Source of the DNA: Callipepla californica brunnescens
Lineage: Eukaryota; Chordata; Aves; Galliformes; Odontophoridae
Assembly: GCA_023055505.1 (NCBI GenBank)
Contig: JALIRH010000019.1
Coordinates: 1,798,001-1,862,000, forward strand
Direction: 5' to 3'
DNA length: 64,000 nucleotides
Position numbers and translations under genes: made by a program. The notes under the pieces were generated by a model, which saw only the letters and a list, made by a program, of their open reading frames with translations, was not told the origin of the DNA and did no database searches. Below, one piece after another: positions 1 through 12,700 of this stretch; positions within the stretch are counted from its first letter, which is position 1; each line of letters starts with the position of its first letter.

Positions 1-362
1 CAAGACTACTGCATTTTGTCTTAAGTATGTTTTAAAGGGCACTGACTGGAGAATATGCCATAGCTGAAACCAGTAGCAATGTCCTGATACAAATAATAAA
101 GAAAAAGATTAAAAAACCTGAAAGTGTGGGGAAAAAGAAGAAGTGGGGAAGGGAAGCAAAGGAGGCCGATATAACCAGAAATTGCAACTGGTACATCTCT
201 AAGACTGAAAAAGGGAATTGTGAAGAGAAAATCTGAATTATTAAATATGCTGGTGAGAAAGTTTTCTGCCACGTGTGGAACAGTGTTTGAGCACTGTGCA
301 TTACGTAGGACTTGCTCTTGTGTCTTCTTCGATAAATACATCAGTGAGAGCTTAAGACTTAC
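1..362 (-). other. AP3M1 intron 7 (partial)
   Basis: This is the intron after the donor at 362. An open frame runs into it from exon 7 but has left coding sequence. No repeat or RNA gene was recognised. Confidence 0.8.
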
Positions 363-570
363 CTTAGTAACTGGATCAAACGTATAGCCGCCCTGCGTAG
401 CGGTGAGGTTCATGTTAAGAACTGCTTTTGGCATGTGAACTGTCATCACAACTCCTTCTACTGTTTTCCCCATGTTCTGTTTTGGTCCAATGGTAACATC
501 AAATCTTCCCGAGGAACTGTTCTCCTTAAAGCTGATCAAATGCTTCACGTATACAGGGATTGCCACCAAG
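363..570 (-). CDS. AP3M1: AP3M1 exon 7 (residues 268-337)
   Basis: The acceptor CTCTTGTCAG precedes C TTG GTG, completing an Asn codon. The product reads [17 protein letters not shown], then [19 protein letters not shown], and ends [10 protein letters not shown] in phase 0 before the donor GTAAGT. The next exon, expected to begin VLTWDVGK, is not in the window. The open frame continues past both exon borders, but those extensions are intronic. Confidence 0.94.
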
Positions 571-3500
571 CTGACAAGAGAAGACAGTAGCTGAATGTAT
601 CCTGTTTGCTTCTGCACTGGGGGAAGCAAAGACCTTACTCACAATTACTTCCTGTGTTTCTGCCAGGTACTCAACTTAGAATGAGTTTCTTTCAAAAGTC
701 ATAAGTGGTTTCCTGTTCTTCTGAAGCCACTTTTATTAGTGGAGTTCTGTTATAGAAGAGATGATTTTCTTCTAAATGCTTCTAATCTCTATCCTTTTAT
801 TTTTTTTTTATTTTTTAGTTATTAGTACTTCTACAGTAATCTCACTAGGCCCATTCTCACAAGAGGTGCCAGTCAAATCAGACTTCGTTTGCGGGTACTT
901 GCAGTTTGGAATTTTTTTTGGTTAAAAAAATATTTTAATGAATAGCAGAGCCCTCTACCTATACAGAATCTTTCCCATCAACATCTGGCAGTGACACTTG
1001 TAACCATAGATTCATAGATTCATTAGGTTGGAAAGGACCTACAAGATCATCTAGTCCAACCATCCTCACACCAGCATCCCTACCCACCAAGCTACTAAAT
1101 CAAATCCCTCAGCACCTCATCTAAACGCTTCTTGAACAGCGCTAGGGACGGTGCCTCAACCACCTCCCTAGGCAGGCCATTCCAGTGCCTGACCACTCTC
1201 TCAGAGAAAAAAATTTCCTCAGATCTAATCTAAATCTTCCCCGGCACAACTTGTGGCCATTCCCTCTCGTCCTGTCATTAGTTACCTGGGAGAAGAGGCC
1301 GACCCCCTCCTCACCACAGCCTCCCTTCAGGAAGTGGTAGAGTGCAATGAGGTCTCCTCTGAGCCTCCTTTTCTCCAGATTAAACAATCCCAGCTCCCTC
1401 AGCCGCTCCTCGTAAGACCTGTGCTCCAGACCCCTCACCAGTTTTGCTGCCCTTCTCTGAACACGCTCCAGGGCCTCGATGTCTCTCTTGTAGTGAGGGG
1501 CCCAAAACTGAGCTCAGTACTCGAGGTGCGGCCGCACCAGAGCTGAGTACAGGGGGAACCAGGAAGGACTAGCCCTGAGTCAGTACCACAGGTGCTTTAT
1601 CCCACTGAGAAGTGACTGCTGAGTTCATTGAACGCTTTTCTTCTTGCAGCGGGCACACAGCCCCAGATCAGTCAGAACCTGGGAGCGTGCTTTTTGGTAG
1701 CGGTATAAATTCCCTCTTAACAAGGGGAATTCTGCAGCTACTCAGGTAGAAAGCATCAGACAGTGTACCTACGCAGTGACCGTGTCTAAACCAGAACGTA
1801 CTTCTGTGAACTGACGCGGTAGGAGATCAGTCTGAAATTCCCATCTGGAGGAATGAAGGAGAGGACTCGCTCAGACTCCCAGCGCTTGAATCGGATACAC
1901 GGGTGGAAGCTGACGTCATCCAGCAGCCTCGGGTTCTGTAAGCAGTGGCACAGCCATCAGCAGAACATCATAAAATAACAGTGGTTTGAATGAGCTTCTG
2001 GACACTATGCAGTTCTGCTCCCTGGACCCCAAGTAGCACTGCATTACTGCAGCAGTTCCCCTGAGCGTTTTGGTGCATGACAACTACTGAATGATGCAGC
2101 AACTTCTAAACTGCAGTGCAAAGCTTGATATATCATCTTTCCTGTGAAACTGATGAAGTAGTTGTCATGCTCTTACAATGTTTAACTTTGTTCATTAAAA
2201 AAGATATATCCTGAGCAATTAAAATTGCCAAATAACAGTACTGAATTTACCATGAAAGAAAGAGAAAGATCTGGCATTCCTGAGAGCTTAATGCACGAAT
2301 CGATAACACCTTGGATTTCTGCAAAGACTGTGGAACCTGTGGAAGGAAAAAAAAAGACCTCGCTTAACATACTCTCAAAGCCTAACAAATGTGAAGTGCA
2401 GCTAGAGGGCACGGGTGCTATTTGCACAACACTCAGGACCATGGCAGCACACACAGGAAAGGTCACTGCAGTTACCAGTGGTGTGGGCAACTTGCTGAAA
2501 TACATGAACCAGAGCCAGCAGCGTGTCCATGGCCACTTAGCTATGCCTGTGCAAGCTGCCAGGCAGAGCCTGTACTGCATGTGGAGAGCAGTGTGCAAAT
2601 AAGAACTGCAGAATATGCAAGCTCCAAATCTTCCTTTTTTCCACCCCTGTCTACAGCAGACTGCCAAGCTGTGTGGTGGTGCAGGGAAAGCTGATTCACA
2701 TCAAAACAACAGACACCTAAACACAACAAAGCACAGGATGTCATCATCCTTGGCTTTCACAAGCATGGCCTCCTTCACAATGGGAGTATATATCCATCGT
2801 GATGTTAGGCAGATCTACAGCCAAAAGAAATCATGAAACTGAAACTACTGAGCACCTTACCTGGAAAAAAATAATATCCTTCAATGCCTTATAAGGACAA
2901 AATGTCATAAGCAGGGCTCAGGACTAATTAGACCTACAAAGGTTCTTTTAGAAGGTAAGTAGAAATTATGGCTGATCTAGTCAAGAGGGAGGAGAAACTG
3001 AGGGTTAGTACCTGTAAAGAAGGGATCCTGTTTCCAATGAAACAATTAAGCAGACCCTTTTAAAACAGGATAACATCCTCACTCCTGGGGAGCCACCCTC
3101 CCTTCTTAGTCCTAATGAAGGTCAGGAAAAAAGACTCTGCATTCTAAGGCCCACACAGAAAAAAGGCCATGACTACAGCAGTGGAGCCTCAGCAGGAATT
3201 AGAGTCTTGTGGACACCGATCAGGCTTAGGATATATACAGAAATCAAAACAGAGCCTTGATTAGAATTCCTCAGGCAAGGCAATCGCATGACACTTAGGA
3301 ATTCAACTGAGCCAGGACAGCAACACAGCTGTCAGGGTGTTCTGACTGTGACTGCCACCTTCTTCTGCCATCAAAACAGCAGGAGAAAGAGCTGCACAAC
3401 AGCTACTTGTGACTCCCCGGTACCGCTGCGGTCAGAGTGCTTGTCAAAGTGGCACAGAGCAGTAGTATTAGGGTTCCTGATATCTGGCTCTGGTTTACAT

Positions 3501-6500
3501 ACAAGAAAAACAACACTGTCCAGGGATTCTGCAGCAAATTTTGTTTTGCCATCAGAGAAAAGCTGATGACTTCTGTCTCGTCCACCTGAGGGCTCATAAG
3601 CAGTGGGACAGATTGTTGGTAAGAACAATGTGAGGTAATTTTGCCATCACATTTAAAACTTCTAAGTTTTTTTTTTTCCATTTGTATCTCAAGAAAAAAT
3701 CAATACACAGCCAGAAAATACCTAACTACTGAGTATTTACTGTACATGTACAGTGTTCTTTAAGCAGCTTAGAGGATATCGCCATTTATACATAAACTTA
3801 AGAAATAAATCTGGGCATGTTGTTTTAACTTGGTTGTACGTTTCTACTTTAGACTCAGATCCACTCATAGGAAACAGAGATGCAAAAAAAAACAGCCATG
3901 CTGCATTCTCTCTAAAAACAGTGTCTAAGTGTAAACACATTCAACAAACAAAAACCAAAAGGGAGTTTGCAGGGCATCTCACCTGATTTGTCTATAATCG
4001 CATCAATTTCTTCAATGACATCAAAGTAGGCTTCGTTGTTTGTGTATTTTACCCCTGCTCTGCGCCAAGGAATGTTGGACAGCTGTCCGGTGGGAAGGGT
4101 GTCACCCACATTACTGCTGCCTTAAGAACAGAAAGGAACTCAGCATCAGTAATTAATTCCAAGAGGAATGTTGTAATGGCTGCAATCAAGAAACAAAAGA
4201 TTCGGCCCCTGCAAACTAGATCTGAACCACTAAAATTTCATTTGTTAGGTGACATGAGTAAACTTTCAGGATGCATCCAGACTTATTACAGCTTTCAGAT
4301 TTTAACTTTGCACAGCGAAATTCAAAGCTTGAGTCAGCAGCATGTCTGAGTAGAAGGAGATGTCGGCCTAGATCCCCCAAAGGATTTCATCACTGCGGTT
4401 GAAGACATTACAGCAAGCTGCCTTTGGGACCATTTTGATGGTAAGAGCTCTTATGAAGAAAGACATGAAAGATTTAGGGAGGGCTCCTACCCCTTTCACT
4501 TGTTATACCATGGTTCTCACTTCTGGTGCCCACCTGAGCTAGCCAGAGGTGACATGACTGCATGCAGGCCTGACTGAGCACCACATCGATCCAAACCCTG
4601 ACCTGGACTCAACTTTCTGGCTTGGCTTGCTCAGTCATCACTGAACTGCAGCAGGCCACGTTATCATCTCCAGCTCTGATCTGACCCTGCCTTGTTGACT
4701 CGCCTTCCTGCCTCCTCATCAGGGAGGCCTCTGCCCCTGCCTGCCTCGCCGTTACCCTCAGCTCCCACCTTGTACCACTGCCCAGTGTGAGAAAACAGCT
4801 TCCCGAGCTATTTGGTTATAAGGTAACTAGTACTACCATCATTTTAAAAAAACAAAAACAGCAACAACAAAAAGACACAGTATAAACCCAATGAGACTGT
4901 ATCAAAAAAATGAAACCATGCGCTGCCTCTTTCCCCCAGCCCCGCTGCCCTGAGCACTGCCCCCGTGGCCTCACAGCCCAGGTACTGCCTGTCTCTAGCA
5001 CAGCGTACAGGGGACCATCTCACGTGTCTGGCCCAGGGTGACACCCCATGGCTCACCTCCCCTGCACCCGCCTGCCAGCCCAGCAGATTCCACCCGCTCA
5101 GCTGACAGACATGTGGCCCTGTCCACATGAGATGTCTGCATTTACAGCAGCCTGAACCCAGCATTGAGCTGGATGGATGCTGGTGGTGGCAGGGGGAGGC
5201 TGAGGACAGGCTATTTGCTTCCCTTCACGCTATCTGTCCTCAGGCACCAAAGATTTATTAGATATCTGTTAAACACTGCTGTAGAGGAATTTCTTATACT
5301 ATATAACCTTCTCCAGTGCCCTTCAGTTATTCGAGGCTCGGGCTAGCTCTGTGCCACTCCCAGAGCACCTGTCTCCAGTATGTGCTGTCCCAGCTGGGAA
5401 TGGCCGCTGCTGAGGGACTCCAGCAGCTGGGGCTGGATCAGGCAGTGCCGCTTTGGAGATACTGAAGGGACAGTGCATAGCAGATAAGGAACTGCTTTTA
5501 TTCAGCCAACCTCAAAGGACTGCGGCCTCACCCTCCAGATTCACACTGACACAATAAGGTTTTGTAGCTACGAGGTGTGACGGGGCTTTGTTTTTAAGCA
5601 GTTACCTCTGAAAATCATTCAGTGTCATACCTGTGATGGAGTTGACAACAGAACGCAGGATTGTGGGAGGCTTAATCAGCTCCTTCAGTATGTTGGATTC
5701 TGTTGCCAGTGGAAAGCCGTTGTCTAACATTTCTTCCAGAAGTTCATACACAATAACTACATTGTCCTTAATCGCAGTCTCAGAACATTCGCCGAAGTAA
5801 TCCTAAACAAATCAGAGATTAAAAGGGGGAGGATTTGTATTCCTGTTCAAGTGCTTTGCAATTTTCTTTTTGCTTACTCTCTAGCATCTCAAGGAACTCC
5901 AGTGCTTACACTGACACCCTGCTTCCATTCTTTGACTGCATCACGTTAAGGACACATTTAGCATCCAGCGCTAACTGTGGAATTGCTGTAAGCTGGTTTT
6001 CTACGTACACGTGTCCCAGGGGTTCTCCCGCTTGTGAACATGAAAAATATCTCTGGTTAGAACATCACTGTGGGATACAGAAGCTATCTTCTGGCCGTGC
6101 CCAATCTTCACAGAGGACCCTTTATTTACAGCGTCTGTTAGTCAGGCTGCAAACTGACTCTCACGGCACAGCTCATTGCTCCTTACTGACTTCCCCATGA
6201 CTGCACGATCACTCTACGTAACTTGAAAAGTACTTGAACTTAAAGGAAAAAAACAAGCTGGAATTTGGGTTTTAGTGCTCACGTGCTGGTATCTGTAAGT
6301 CAAAGGAATACACAAAATAATCCTCCTTTTCTTTTGTACTCTTAACAAACCAGCATGTAAATTACAAAGGGGAAAGTTGTGGACAGGATTATTTATTTTC
6401 TTTCTTCAAAAGCAGTTTATACCAAAATTCCTTTGTAATTATTTCAATATTACTTCAACATTATTTCAATTATTTCAATATTACTTAACGGCAACAGACC

Positions 6501-6772
6501 TGAAAAGTATCTGCTACTCGGTGCAGAAATTCGATTACAAAGAGCGGTGGCACTTCTGTCTGTATGACAGACACAAAGAAGATCTTGTCGCGGTAGATGC
6601 TGATGAGGTAGTGATGTGGCGTGGGGATGACAGGAGGCACATTCTCGACATCGATCGCTTTCTCCTGAGCTTCAAAGAAATAATCACACACAGACTGGCT
6701 CACGACGCTCTTCCAGTGCTTCTCCAAGAATATATCACCAGAACAGTTTATAAGAAACAGGCTGTGGATCAT
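363..6772 (-). CDS. AP3M1: AP3M1, AP-3 complex subunit mu-1 (codons 1-337, 3' part off window)
   Basis: This is the medium subunit of the AP-3 clathrin-associated adaptor, which sorts cargo with tyrosine-based signals from endosomes or trans-Golgi to lysosomes and related organelles. Six coding exons were joined by eye: 6772-6500, 5802-5631, 4120-3983, 2336-2251, 1935-1802 and 570-363. All have AG acceptors and GT donors, and the lengths (273, 172, 138, 86, 134, 208 nt) keep one frame for 337 codons. The product begins [15 protein letters not shown]. It carries an N-terminal longin-like domain (about residues 1-140), a linker with [16 protein letters not shown], then a mu-homology domain from about residue 180, which is cut off after YTFDPVTK. 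The family length is about 418 residues, so roughly 80 are missing past the left edge. AP3M2 is the alternative paralog; AP3M1 is preferred from recalled human sequence and from its position head to head with ADK. Confidence 0.95.
1003..1553 (-). mobile_element. CR1 LINE 3' fragment (minus strand)
   Basis: Read on the minus strand, this ends in the CR1 signature of GTTGGACTAGATGATCTTG-type sequence, then TTTCCAACCTAATGAATC and short ATTCATAG-like tail repeats near 1003-1025. The body carries the common CR1 region translating as [20 protein letters not shown]. The 5' end is truncated near 1553, as usual for CR1. It lies in AP3M1 intron 6 in the same orientation as the gene. Confidence 0.92.
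1802..1935 (-). CDS. AP3M1: AP3M1 exon 6 (residues 224-268)
   Basis: The acceptor CTGCTTACAG precedes AAC CCG AGG. The exon encodes [20 protein letters not shown], then [20 protein letters not shown], and ends VSSQ plus two bases of the next codon (phase 2) at the donor GTACGT. Motifs such as [14 protein letters not shown] are typical of adaptor mu-homology domains, near the tyrosine-signal binding surface. Confidence 0.94.
2251..2336 (-). CDS. AP3M1: AP3M1 exon 5 (residues 195-223)
   Basis: A pyrimidine-rich acceptor ending CCTTCCACAG precedes GT TCC ACA. It encodes [19 protein letters not shown] followed by MPDLSLSFM and ends in phase 0 at ATG before the donor GTAAAT. It is part of the mu-homology domain. 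At 86 nt this is the smallest coding exon here. Confidence 0.94.
2337..3982 (-). other. AP3M1 intron 4
   Basis: Non-coding interval of 1,646 bp between exons 5 and 4. Only short unsupported open frames were seen. Confidence 0.8.
3983..4120 (-). CDS. AP3M1: AP3M1 exon 4 (residues 149-195)
   Basis: The acceptor TGTTCTTAAG precedes GC AGC AGT, completing the split Gly codon from exon 3. It encodes [20 protein letters not shown], then [20 protein letters not shown] and IIDKS, and ends in phase 1 before the donor GTGAGA. This is the linker and the first strand of the mu-homology domain; the segment [11 protein letters not shown] is characteristic of mu3 subunits. The exon is 138 nt. Confidence 0.94.
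4121..5630 (-). other. AP3M1 intron 3
   Basis: Non-coding interval of 1,510 bp. A moderately GC-rich block at about 4500-5200 has CpG depletion, unlike the promoter islands; no element was recognised. Confidence 0.75.
5631..5802 (-). CDS. AP3M1: AP3M1 exon 3 (residues 92-149)
   Basis: The acceptor TTTGTTTAG precedes GAT TAC TTC. Translation begins [14 protein letters not shown], continues through [15 protein letters not shown] and ends RSVVNSITG, with the donor GTATGA after the first base of the Gly codon (phase 1). It completes the longin-like domain and enters the linker. The exon is 172 nt long and no stop interrupts it. Confidence 0.94.
5803..6499 (-). other. AP3M1 intron 2
   Basis: Non-coding interval of 697 bp. 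An AT-rich short-repeat patch of ATTTCAATATTACTTC-like units lies at about 6438-6486, close to the donor of exon 2. Confidence 0.8.
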
Positions 6773-6775
6773 TTT
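6500..6775 (-). CDS. AP3M1: AP3M1 exon 2 (first coding exon, residues 1-91)
   Basis: The minus-strand acceptor TTTCCAACAG is followed by AAAATG, so the start codon (6772-6770) lies three bases inside the exon, with A at -3. Translation runs [15 protein letters not shown] through VADTFQ, 91 codons, and ends in phase 0 at CAG before the donor GTCTG (6499). The exon encodes most of the longin-like fold, including the strands around [12 protein letters not shown] and the helix [13 protein letters not shown]. An upstream in-frame ATG (giving MCFQQK) lies in the intron and is not used in the spliced transcript. The first exon must be non-coding. Confidence 0.95.
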
Positions 6776-9700
6776 CTGTTGGAAACACATTCAAAGAAGT
6801 TAAAACAAACAAAAGGATAGGACGACTGACATAATATCTTCCCCTGTGTTCCCTTCCTTATTATGGTTATTGTTCACTGATGTGCACTGTGAGTTTAAGA
6901 GAAAGATCCTGCGTTGCTGCTTTTTTTAATGACATTTTCTTTATTTTTTGAGGCCTGGCTGCACACGGTGGCTTGAGCTGCTAACATATATCACAGTGTA
7001 AGCAAGAAGCCAGGACCCTTGCTTTCCACTTCCATCTCTACTTGGCATTTGTTATGCATTTCTTAAAGTAACGCTGACTCTCCTGAGCCAGCACGGCTCA
7101 TGTCAGGGTCACTGTATGATGAACCCTCCTGCTTCTTGTAGCAGAACATTTACATGTGTAAAAGAGCATTGTGGTATCTTACGGAGAAATCACCTTGTCA
7201 GCTTTCAGCTACTGAACAAGAAAAGTGTTTCTTATTTGCTATCTGCTCAGCCTTTCGCTGATGATCTGTACCAAACTGCACCTGGAGAGAGCACTGGAAT
7301 TCTCTGAACAACGCAGAACCAGATGTTTGCTTCACCTAACAGAACTGCCTTAGATGTGCTCGATTCACATGGAAGAAAAGCTTCTAAACTAGTTCTACAC
7401 TTGTAAACTAATTCACTCATAAAACAAGGGGAGTATTAGCTGCAGTCACTGAATGTAACGTTTTTTCTTGGGTTTCCAGATTTACAAATAACATTCCTCA
7501 GCCACTGATCCTTCACTTCATTCATGGGAAAAGAAGCTGATCTGTCTTTTTCTGAAAAGTAATTCCCAGTGCATTTCTCAACGTTCAGTGAGATAGTAAG
7601 TGAGTTAAGTTGTTGACTCAAATCGAGTGAACTGACTCTTTTCTCCACATCTGCAGAACAGACAAATGCTGTCTGATCTCAGCTTAGCCCCTCGGCCTGA
7701 AAGGCAGCTGCAGTGCTTCAGCTGACCTGCAGCACAGCCGTACTCTGACAAAAGCAAGTCTGAGTTAAAAAGTGGCCATAGAAACAAACACATTTTAACC
7801 CAAGCGCAGTGTCCTCAAGCTGAAGTTAACCTGGTACCTACATTGTGCATCAGCTCCTTATGTAGCAGAAGAAGCTGCCACTGGTTACCCATCTCTGCTA
7901 CCTTCCAAGTACTGATAATGGAGTGTTTGTGGCTCTGCAGTGACGATGTGTCATTGTGCTCACTGCGAGCATGCCATGTCTCTGCCAAGTCCCGACCAAA
8001 GCACGCTCCCCTTAGAGGTGGGCATGAGAAGACCAGTGGTCAATACATGGACAGAAAAAGCCAATGAAGCCAATGTGGCATGTAAAGGGAAGTTACTTTG
8101 GAATTGCTGATGGCCAATTTGCTTAAGAGAAAGAAAACAAAGCTACAAAGTGACACTATTGCACATGTAAGGGAAATGCAGAGTCACGGCCTGAAGCAGT
8201 GATGGAGCACCTGGTGGAAGGCAGGGCCGACCCAGGGGAGCTCAGGTGCATGCTGTGCATCTGAGTGACCAGGAAGGGTGGAGCCAGGATCCACCCCTTC
8301 CCAGACCTCATTTCAGAGTTGGCAGTGGAGGTCAGGGTATCTCTCTGGAGATTCCTGGGAACCTGGGGCCTTCTGAAGGTAAGGAGCTTATTTCCTTTAT
8401 TTCTGCGCTCATGGCTGTTGCATTTGAGCAACTTGCTCTCACTTGCTGCAGCCTAGGACCTTGCTACTCTGCTGTCATTGCTGCCTTTCCATTGTGTTAC
8501 AGTACGCAACTGCAATACCTAAACCAAATCAGTCTGCAACTGAGTTAGATTTAAAAAAACAAAATCAAAACAAAAAACCAAACAATTTTTAATACAATGA
8601 GAACAGCATTCTAATTAAGGACCCTTAGCACAGTTGCTTTAATCCAGTTTAACTAAACACGTACTGAATTTAGCTAGTGCTGAATGCTAAAACCCTCTGA
8701 AAATCTCCTGGATGACCATACAGCAGCACTGAGTATAGTCAACCACTGAATGTCAGTATTCCACACCAAGGCAGCACAAACATATGATCTTCTGTAAAGC
8801 TCACCATAGTTATCCGGACATTTTAAATGAGATACAGTAGCACTGCTGTTAGCAGCTCCAGGCTCCAGCTCCTGGGTACTGCACAGGAAGCTGTGTGGAG
8901 CAGTTTCAGCACATGCAGGACTTGCCTGCCCAGGGCACACAGCAGAGCTGTGCCAGGTGATGGCAGCAGCACTTGATGCTGATAGAGTACATCAGAACTG
9001 CATTACACAGTGGTTCTAAGCCTCTGCAGTTGTTCAGCTGTATGGCTTCATACCAACTCTACTGATCATAAGCTGCTGTACTTGTGACTGTTGTGTGACT
9101 GAGCACAGCTGTGCAGTGTGCCAACGTGCTGGCTACCTGCATACAGCCAAGCTGCTCCTTGCTGGCCCTGCAGCTTCTTAGCATGGCTGTGGCTTTTACA
9201 GTGCACTGCACTTACAACACTACACTGTAACATGATACACAGTTGAGAGAGGGCCTGCACAGCCAGAGGGGGTAGCAGTGCTGGACCCTTTCCCCTGTTT
9301 ACTCATGTGCTAACTGTGTTCTTATGTCTGTGTGGCCTTGGGGTGAACTGGAATGAATCTATGGAATGAATCTATGATATGGAATAGCAAATAGCCAGGT
9401 CCCACATAGCCGTGTTCCCTAACTTCAACCATTTTTGTAGGATTTCACAGGATGCATAATTATTTTACTTCTAGCAGAAGTTCCCTTTGTACTCCCCACG
9501 TACTTCTTTCCTCCTTTGCAGGTTTTAGCAGTACGCTAGTAAGAAATACATTTTGAAGTGCCCTGGAAAATGCCCTCTCTCTTTACAGCTCACGTCTCCA
9601 GCTTGTACACCCCAGCAGCCATGGCATGAGGCTGTCCCATCAGCACAGGGCAGCAAGGTTGGGATGCTTCCCTCTGCCAGCACTGAGCACAGCAAAGCCC

Positions 9701-12700
9701 TTATAGCAGTGTGGGACCAGAGACATTTCATTTATCCCAAGTGCTGTCAAACTGCTGGCACCAGCCAGATAAAGATGGAGCTGATGCTGAATGTCTTAGA
9801 ACTGGTGTTACTTATGTGAGCTAATATTTAACAGAAATTACTTAGAGTGCTTCCAGTGCCAAGGATTTCCCGGCGTATCTATTTTTGTGTGCCAGACTTA
9901 AGATACACGGACGTGAGGGTTTCTCATTACTTTACTTTTTCCTTCTATCTCATCAGAATTCTAGATTTGCAAAGAAAAGAAGGTGGGAAAATGCTGACCA
10001 TAAGAAATCCCACTGCTAACAGATTCTGCATGTCAACAGGTCAGGTAAGTACCAGCAGCTCAACAGCAGAGCATGCGAAGAGCTGGGACGTTCCAAGGGT
10101 AAAGACCTTGAATCAAAATCCACCAGTTTAAAAGACTGTAGCAAAAGTACACCACCACCATCTGAGAACCAGGAGAGCGTACGCACTCCCTAGTTTGAAA
10201 GGGCACCATACATACACCCTATAAATTACTGAAGATGTATGTCCTTTTTAAATGTTTCTACAATGTCTCCCATCTCTCTGCTTTTGGGCTGACCTAAGAA
10301 GCAGTCTGAAGGATTCTGTAGACTATTATTTGCATCTTTAGCCCAAAGCCAGCCACTCGAGATCATTTTAAGGCTCACTGCCTTAGATACTGCTTGACTG
10401 TACAGGTACTGCAGCAACAAACAGCCCAGTGGTTCACTCTCATCAACTCCCTGTCCTTGTTTGGAGCTCTGACATAAAATTCCAAGTGGCTCTAGGTAGT
10501 CATTTCCACTCCCCCAGAAACTGAAGTCCTCGAGGCATCTTCAAATCTGGGTTTTGCAGTTTTGTTTTGTTTGGTTTTTGTTTTCCTCCCCATCTCTTGT
10601 CTGAAGAACATCTGGGCTCACAAGGCAAAAGCAGAGCTCAGGGGTGGGGTGGAGAGCCTGTGATCATGGGAACAACCCTGACTGCATGCGCTTATTCTTA
10701 CCTACAATTAAATACCCTAAAATGTAACTACTACAGAAACACTTCTGCCAGCTGCATTTACCTAATGCTCAGCTGAGTTACAGTCAAAGCTCTGAAAAAT
10801 TGGAGTAAAAAATGTATCACTGACCTCTGCAACACCCTTCAAAGCACTACCATACAGGCCTCCATGCAACCAGAGCATTGAGCCCCACACTCCTGCGCTG
10901 TGCTGCTCTGAAGGCCAGTGGCAGTGGGCTGGCTGAACCTCTGCCGTGGGTTGGTGGAAAGAGACTTCTAGTGACAAGCATTCAAAGCACGGAAAGTAAT
11001 CAAATGCTCAGAGTAATCTGGAGAAACAAATAAACTCAGATGGGTGGCTGTGTTTCTGTTTCGAAGTTCATATTTTTGTCACAACCACCTTGCAGGTAGT
11101 TTCACTAGCTTTTTCCAATACATTCAGGATGTGCCATAAGTGGACAACCTCCGCACATCCCCTGGCTCTTAAAATAGCAAACAAATGAAGACAAGTCCTA
11201 TCAAACACTGCAGTGACATTCTCAAGATGGTCAGGGTGATGGATCTGAACACACAGCTCGCTGGCTAATCCTGATACAATGTTAGCGGTTGCGAGTCTCA
11301 GGTCTCATCAAAATGTGGCATTTCAGGTTTTTTTGGAAGGCTCCTATCATTGTTAATGTATCTTACTGCTGCTGAAGTTGTCATTAGTCTTCCTCACTTA
11401 TAAGATGCCCGCAGTTTAAAGCGTAGGGGCTTTAAGCAGGGTAAAAATGTCTTCACAGCCCTTCTTAGGAGCTGCCTGGTCTGTTTGTGATCAGGCCAAG
11501 TTCCCAGAACCTAACCAACTGTAACCAACAGCATCACGTGCTGGTGTCTGAACAGCACCACTCAGCTGTATATTCTATAAGTGAGATCATCCCTATTAAA
11601 GACTAAATGCTTCACTTCCCAATTTTTCAGCATACACGTATTTCTCTTCGCTCTCATTTAAAATGTTGTCAGTAATTTTCCAGAACAGCTTGTGAAAGGA
11701 AGTGGTCTTCTGAGAACGTTCTGAAGTTGTTCGGTATCCATTACATCCTTTCAACTTCTTCTGTGGTTGAACAGATAAAATCACAGCCTACAAAATAATC
11801 TGTGTAGCATTTAATCTGCAGACTGATCAGCTTTCTCATAAAATATTTGCATGGTGCCTCTGTTCAATTTAGTATAAATCTTAAGTGCTGGCAAGATAGC
11901 TCCATCTCTTGCCAACAAAACAATGTTAGATACTGAACAATCACACAGTATTTGATACTGAATAACTGTGGATCCCTTTGGGATATGCAAGAACAGAAAG
12001 TTTCACTATAAAAGCCAAAAATCCAATAAAATTGCTCAGAAAAAAAATAATAGAAATGAATTGCTAAAACTACATTTTCACAGCAAAGTGGAGCATTTGC
12101 AATGCAATTTACAAGCAAATCAGTGGATTTATGACAACTAATGGGCCATTTAAGTACTTCACTCTCTGAAAGCAGCACTGAATAGATGGAAAGGACCAAA
12201 CTGACACAGCAAGGCCAAGAGGAGCTTCAGGTAAGACTGACAGATCTTAGGATGCTTTCTGCCTTCCTCTCCCAGCTCCCTGTAGCTCTGGCAGGAGTGA
12301 TGGTGCTGCAGCTTCCTTGCACTTTTCTCCTAGGCTCTATTTTAAGAGACAACTGATGTTGAATGAAGGACACGCACAGCACCACGCACTGCTGGAGCAC
12401 AGATCAGAGCCCACGGGTACCACTGGACCCTGCTGCAGGTAAATGATGGCTCTTGCTAACACGTGCACCCTGCCACAGCCACTCACACAAAGAAAAAGTC
12501 ACACTTTCTTCCACGAGAAGGAAACAGAGCCTCACTCTTTAATTCTGGAAGAATTATGTCAGCTGAAAAGTAAATAAGGGGAAGGAACTAACTCTACACT
12601 GTAAACAGATTTAACTTGGTTTCCTCTTGCTTCCCATGCATGATGTACAGTTGCTGCTTGTCACCACTGTTCATATCTTTCTGCCTCAAGATCTCCAATT

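Noticed and set aside
21..629. 202-residue minus-strand open frame taken as one gene
   Set aside because: Only 570-363 is coding (AP3M1 exon 7). The parts on either side lie past a clear acceptor and donor and match nothing.
1142..1546. Open frames of 97-98 residues on both strands
   Set aside because: They derive from the CR1 3' fragment and are not host genes.
9351..9386. Repeated GGAATGAATCTATG, resembling a CR1 tail
   Set aside because: Too short, and no CR1 body precedes it, so I did not call an element.
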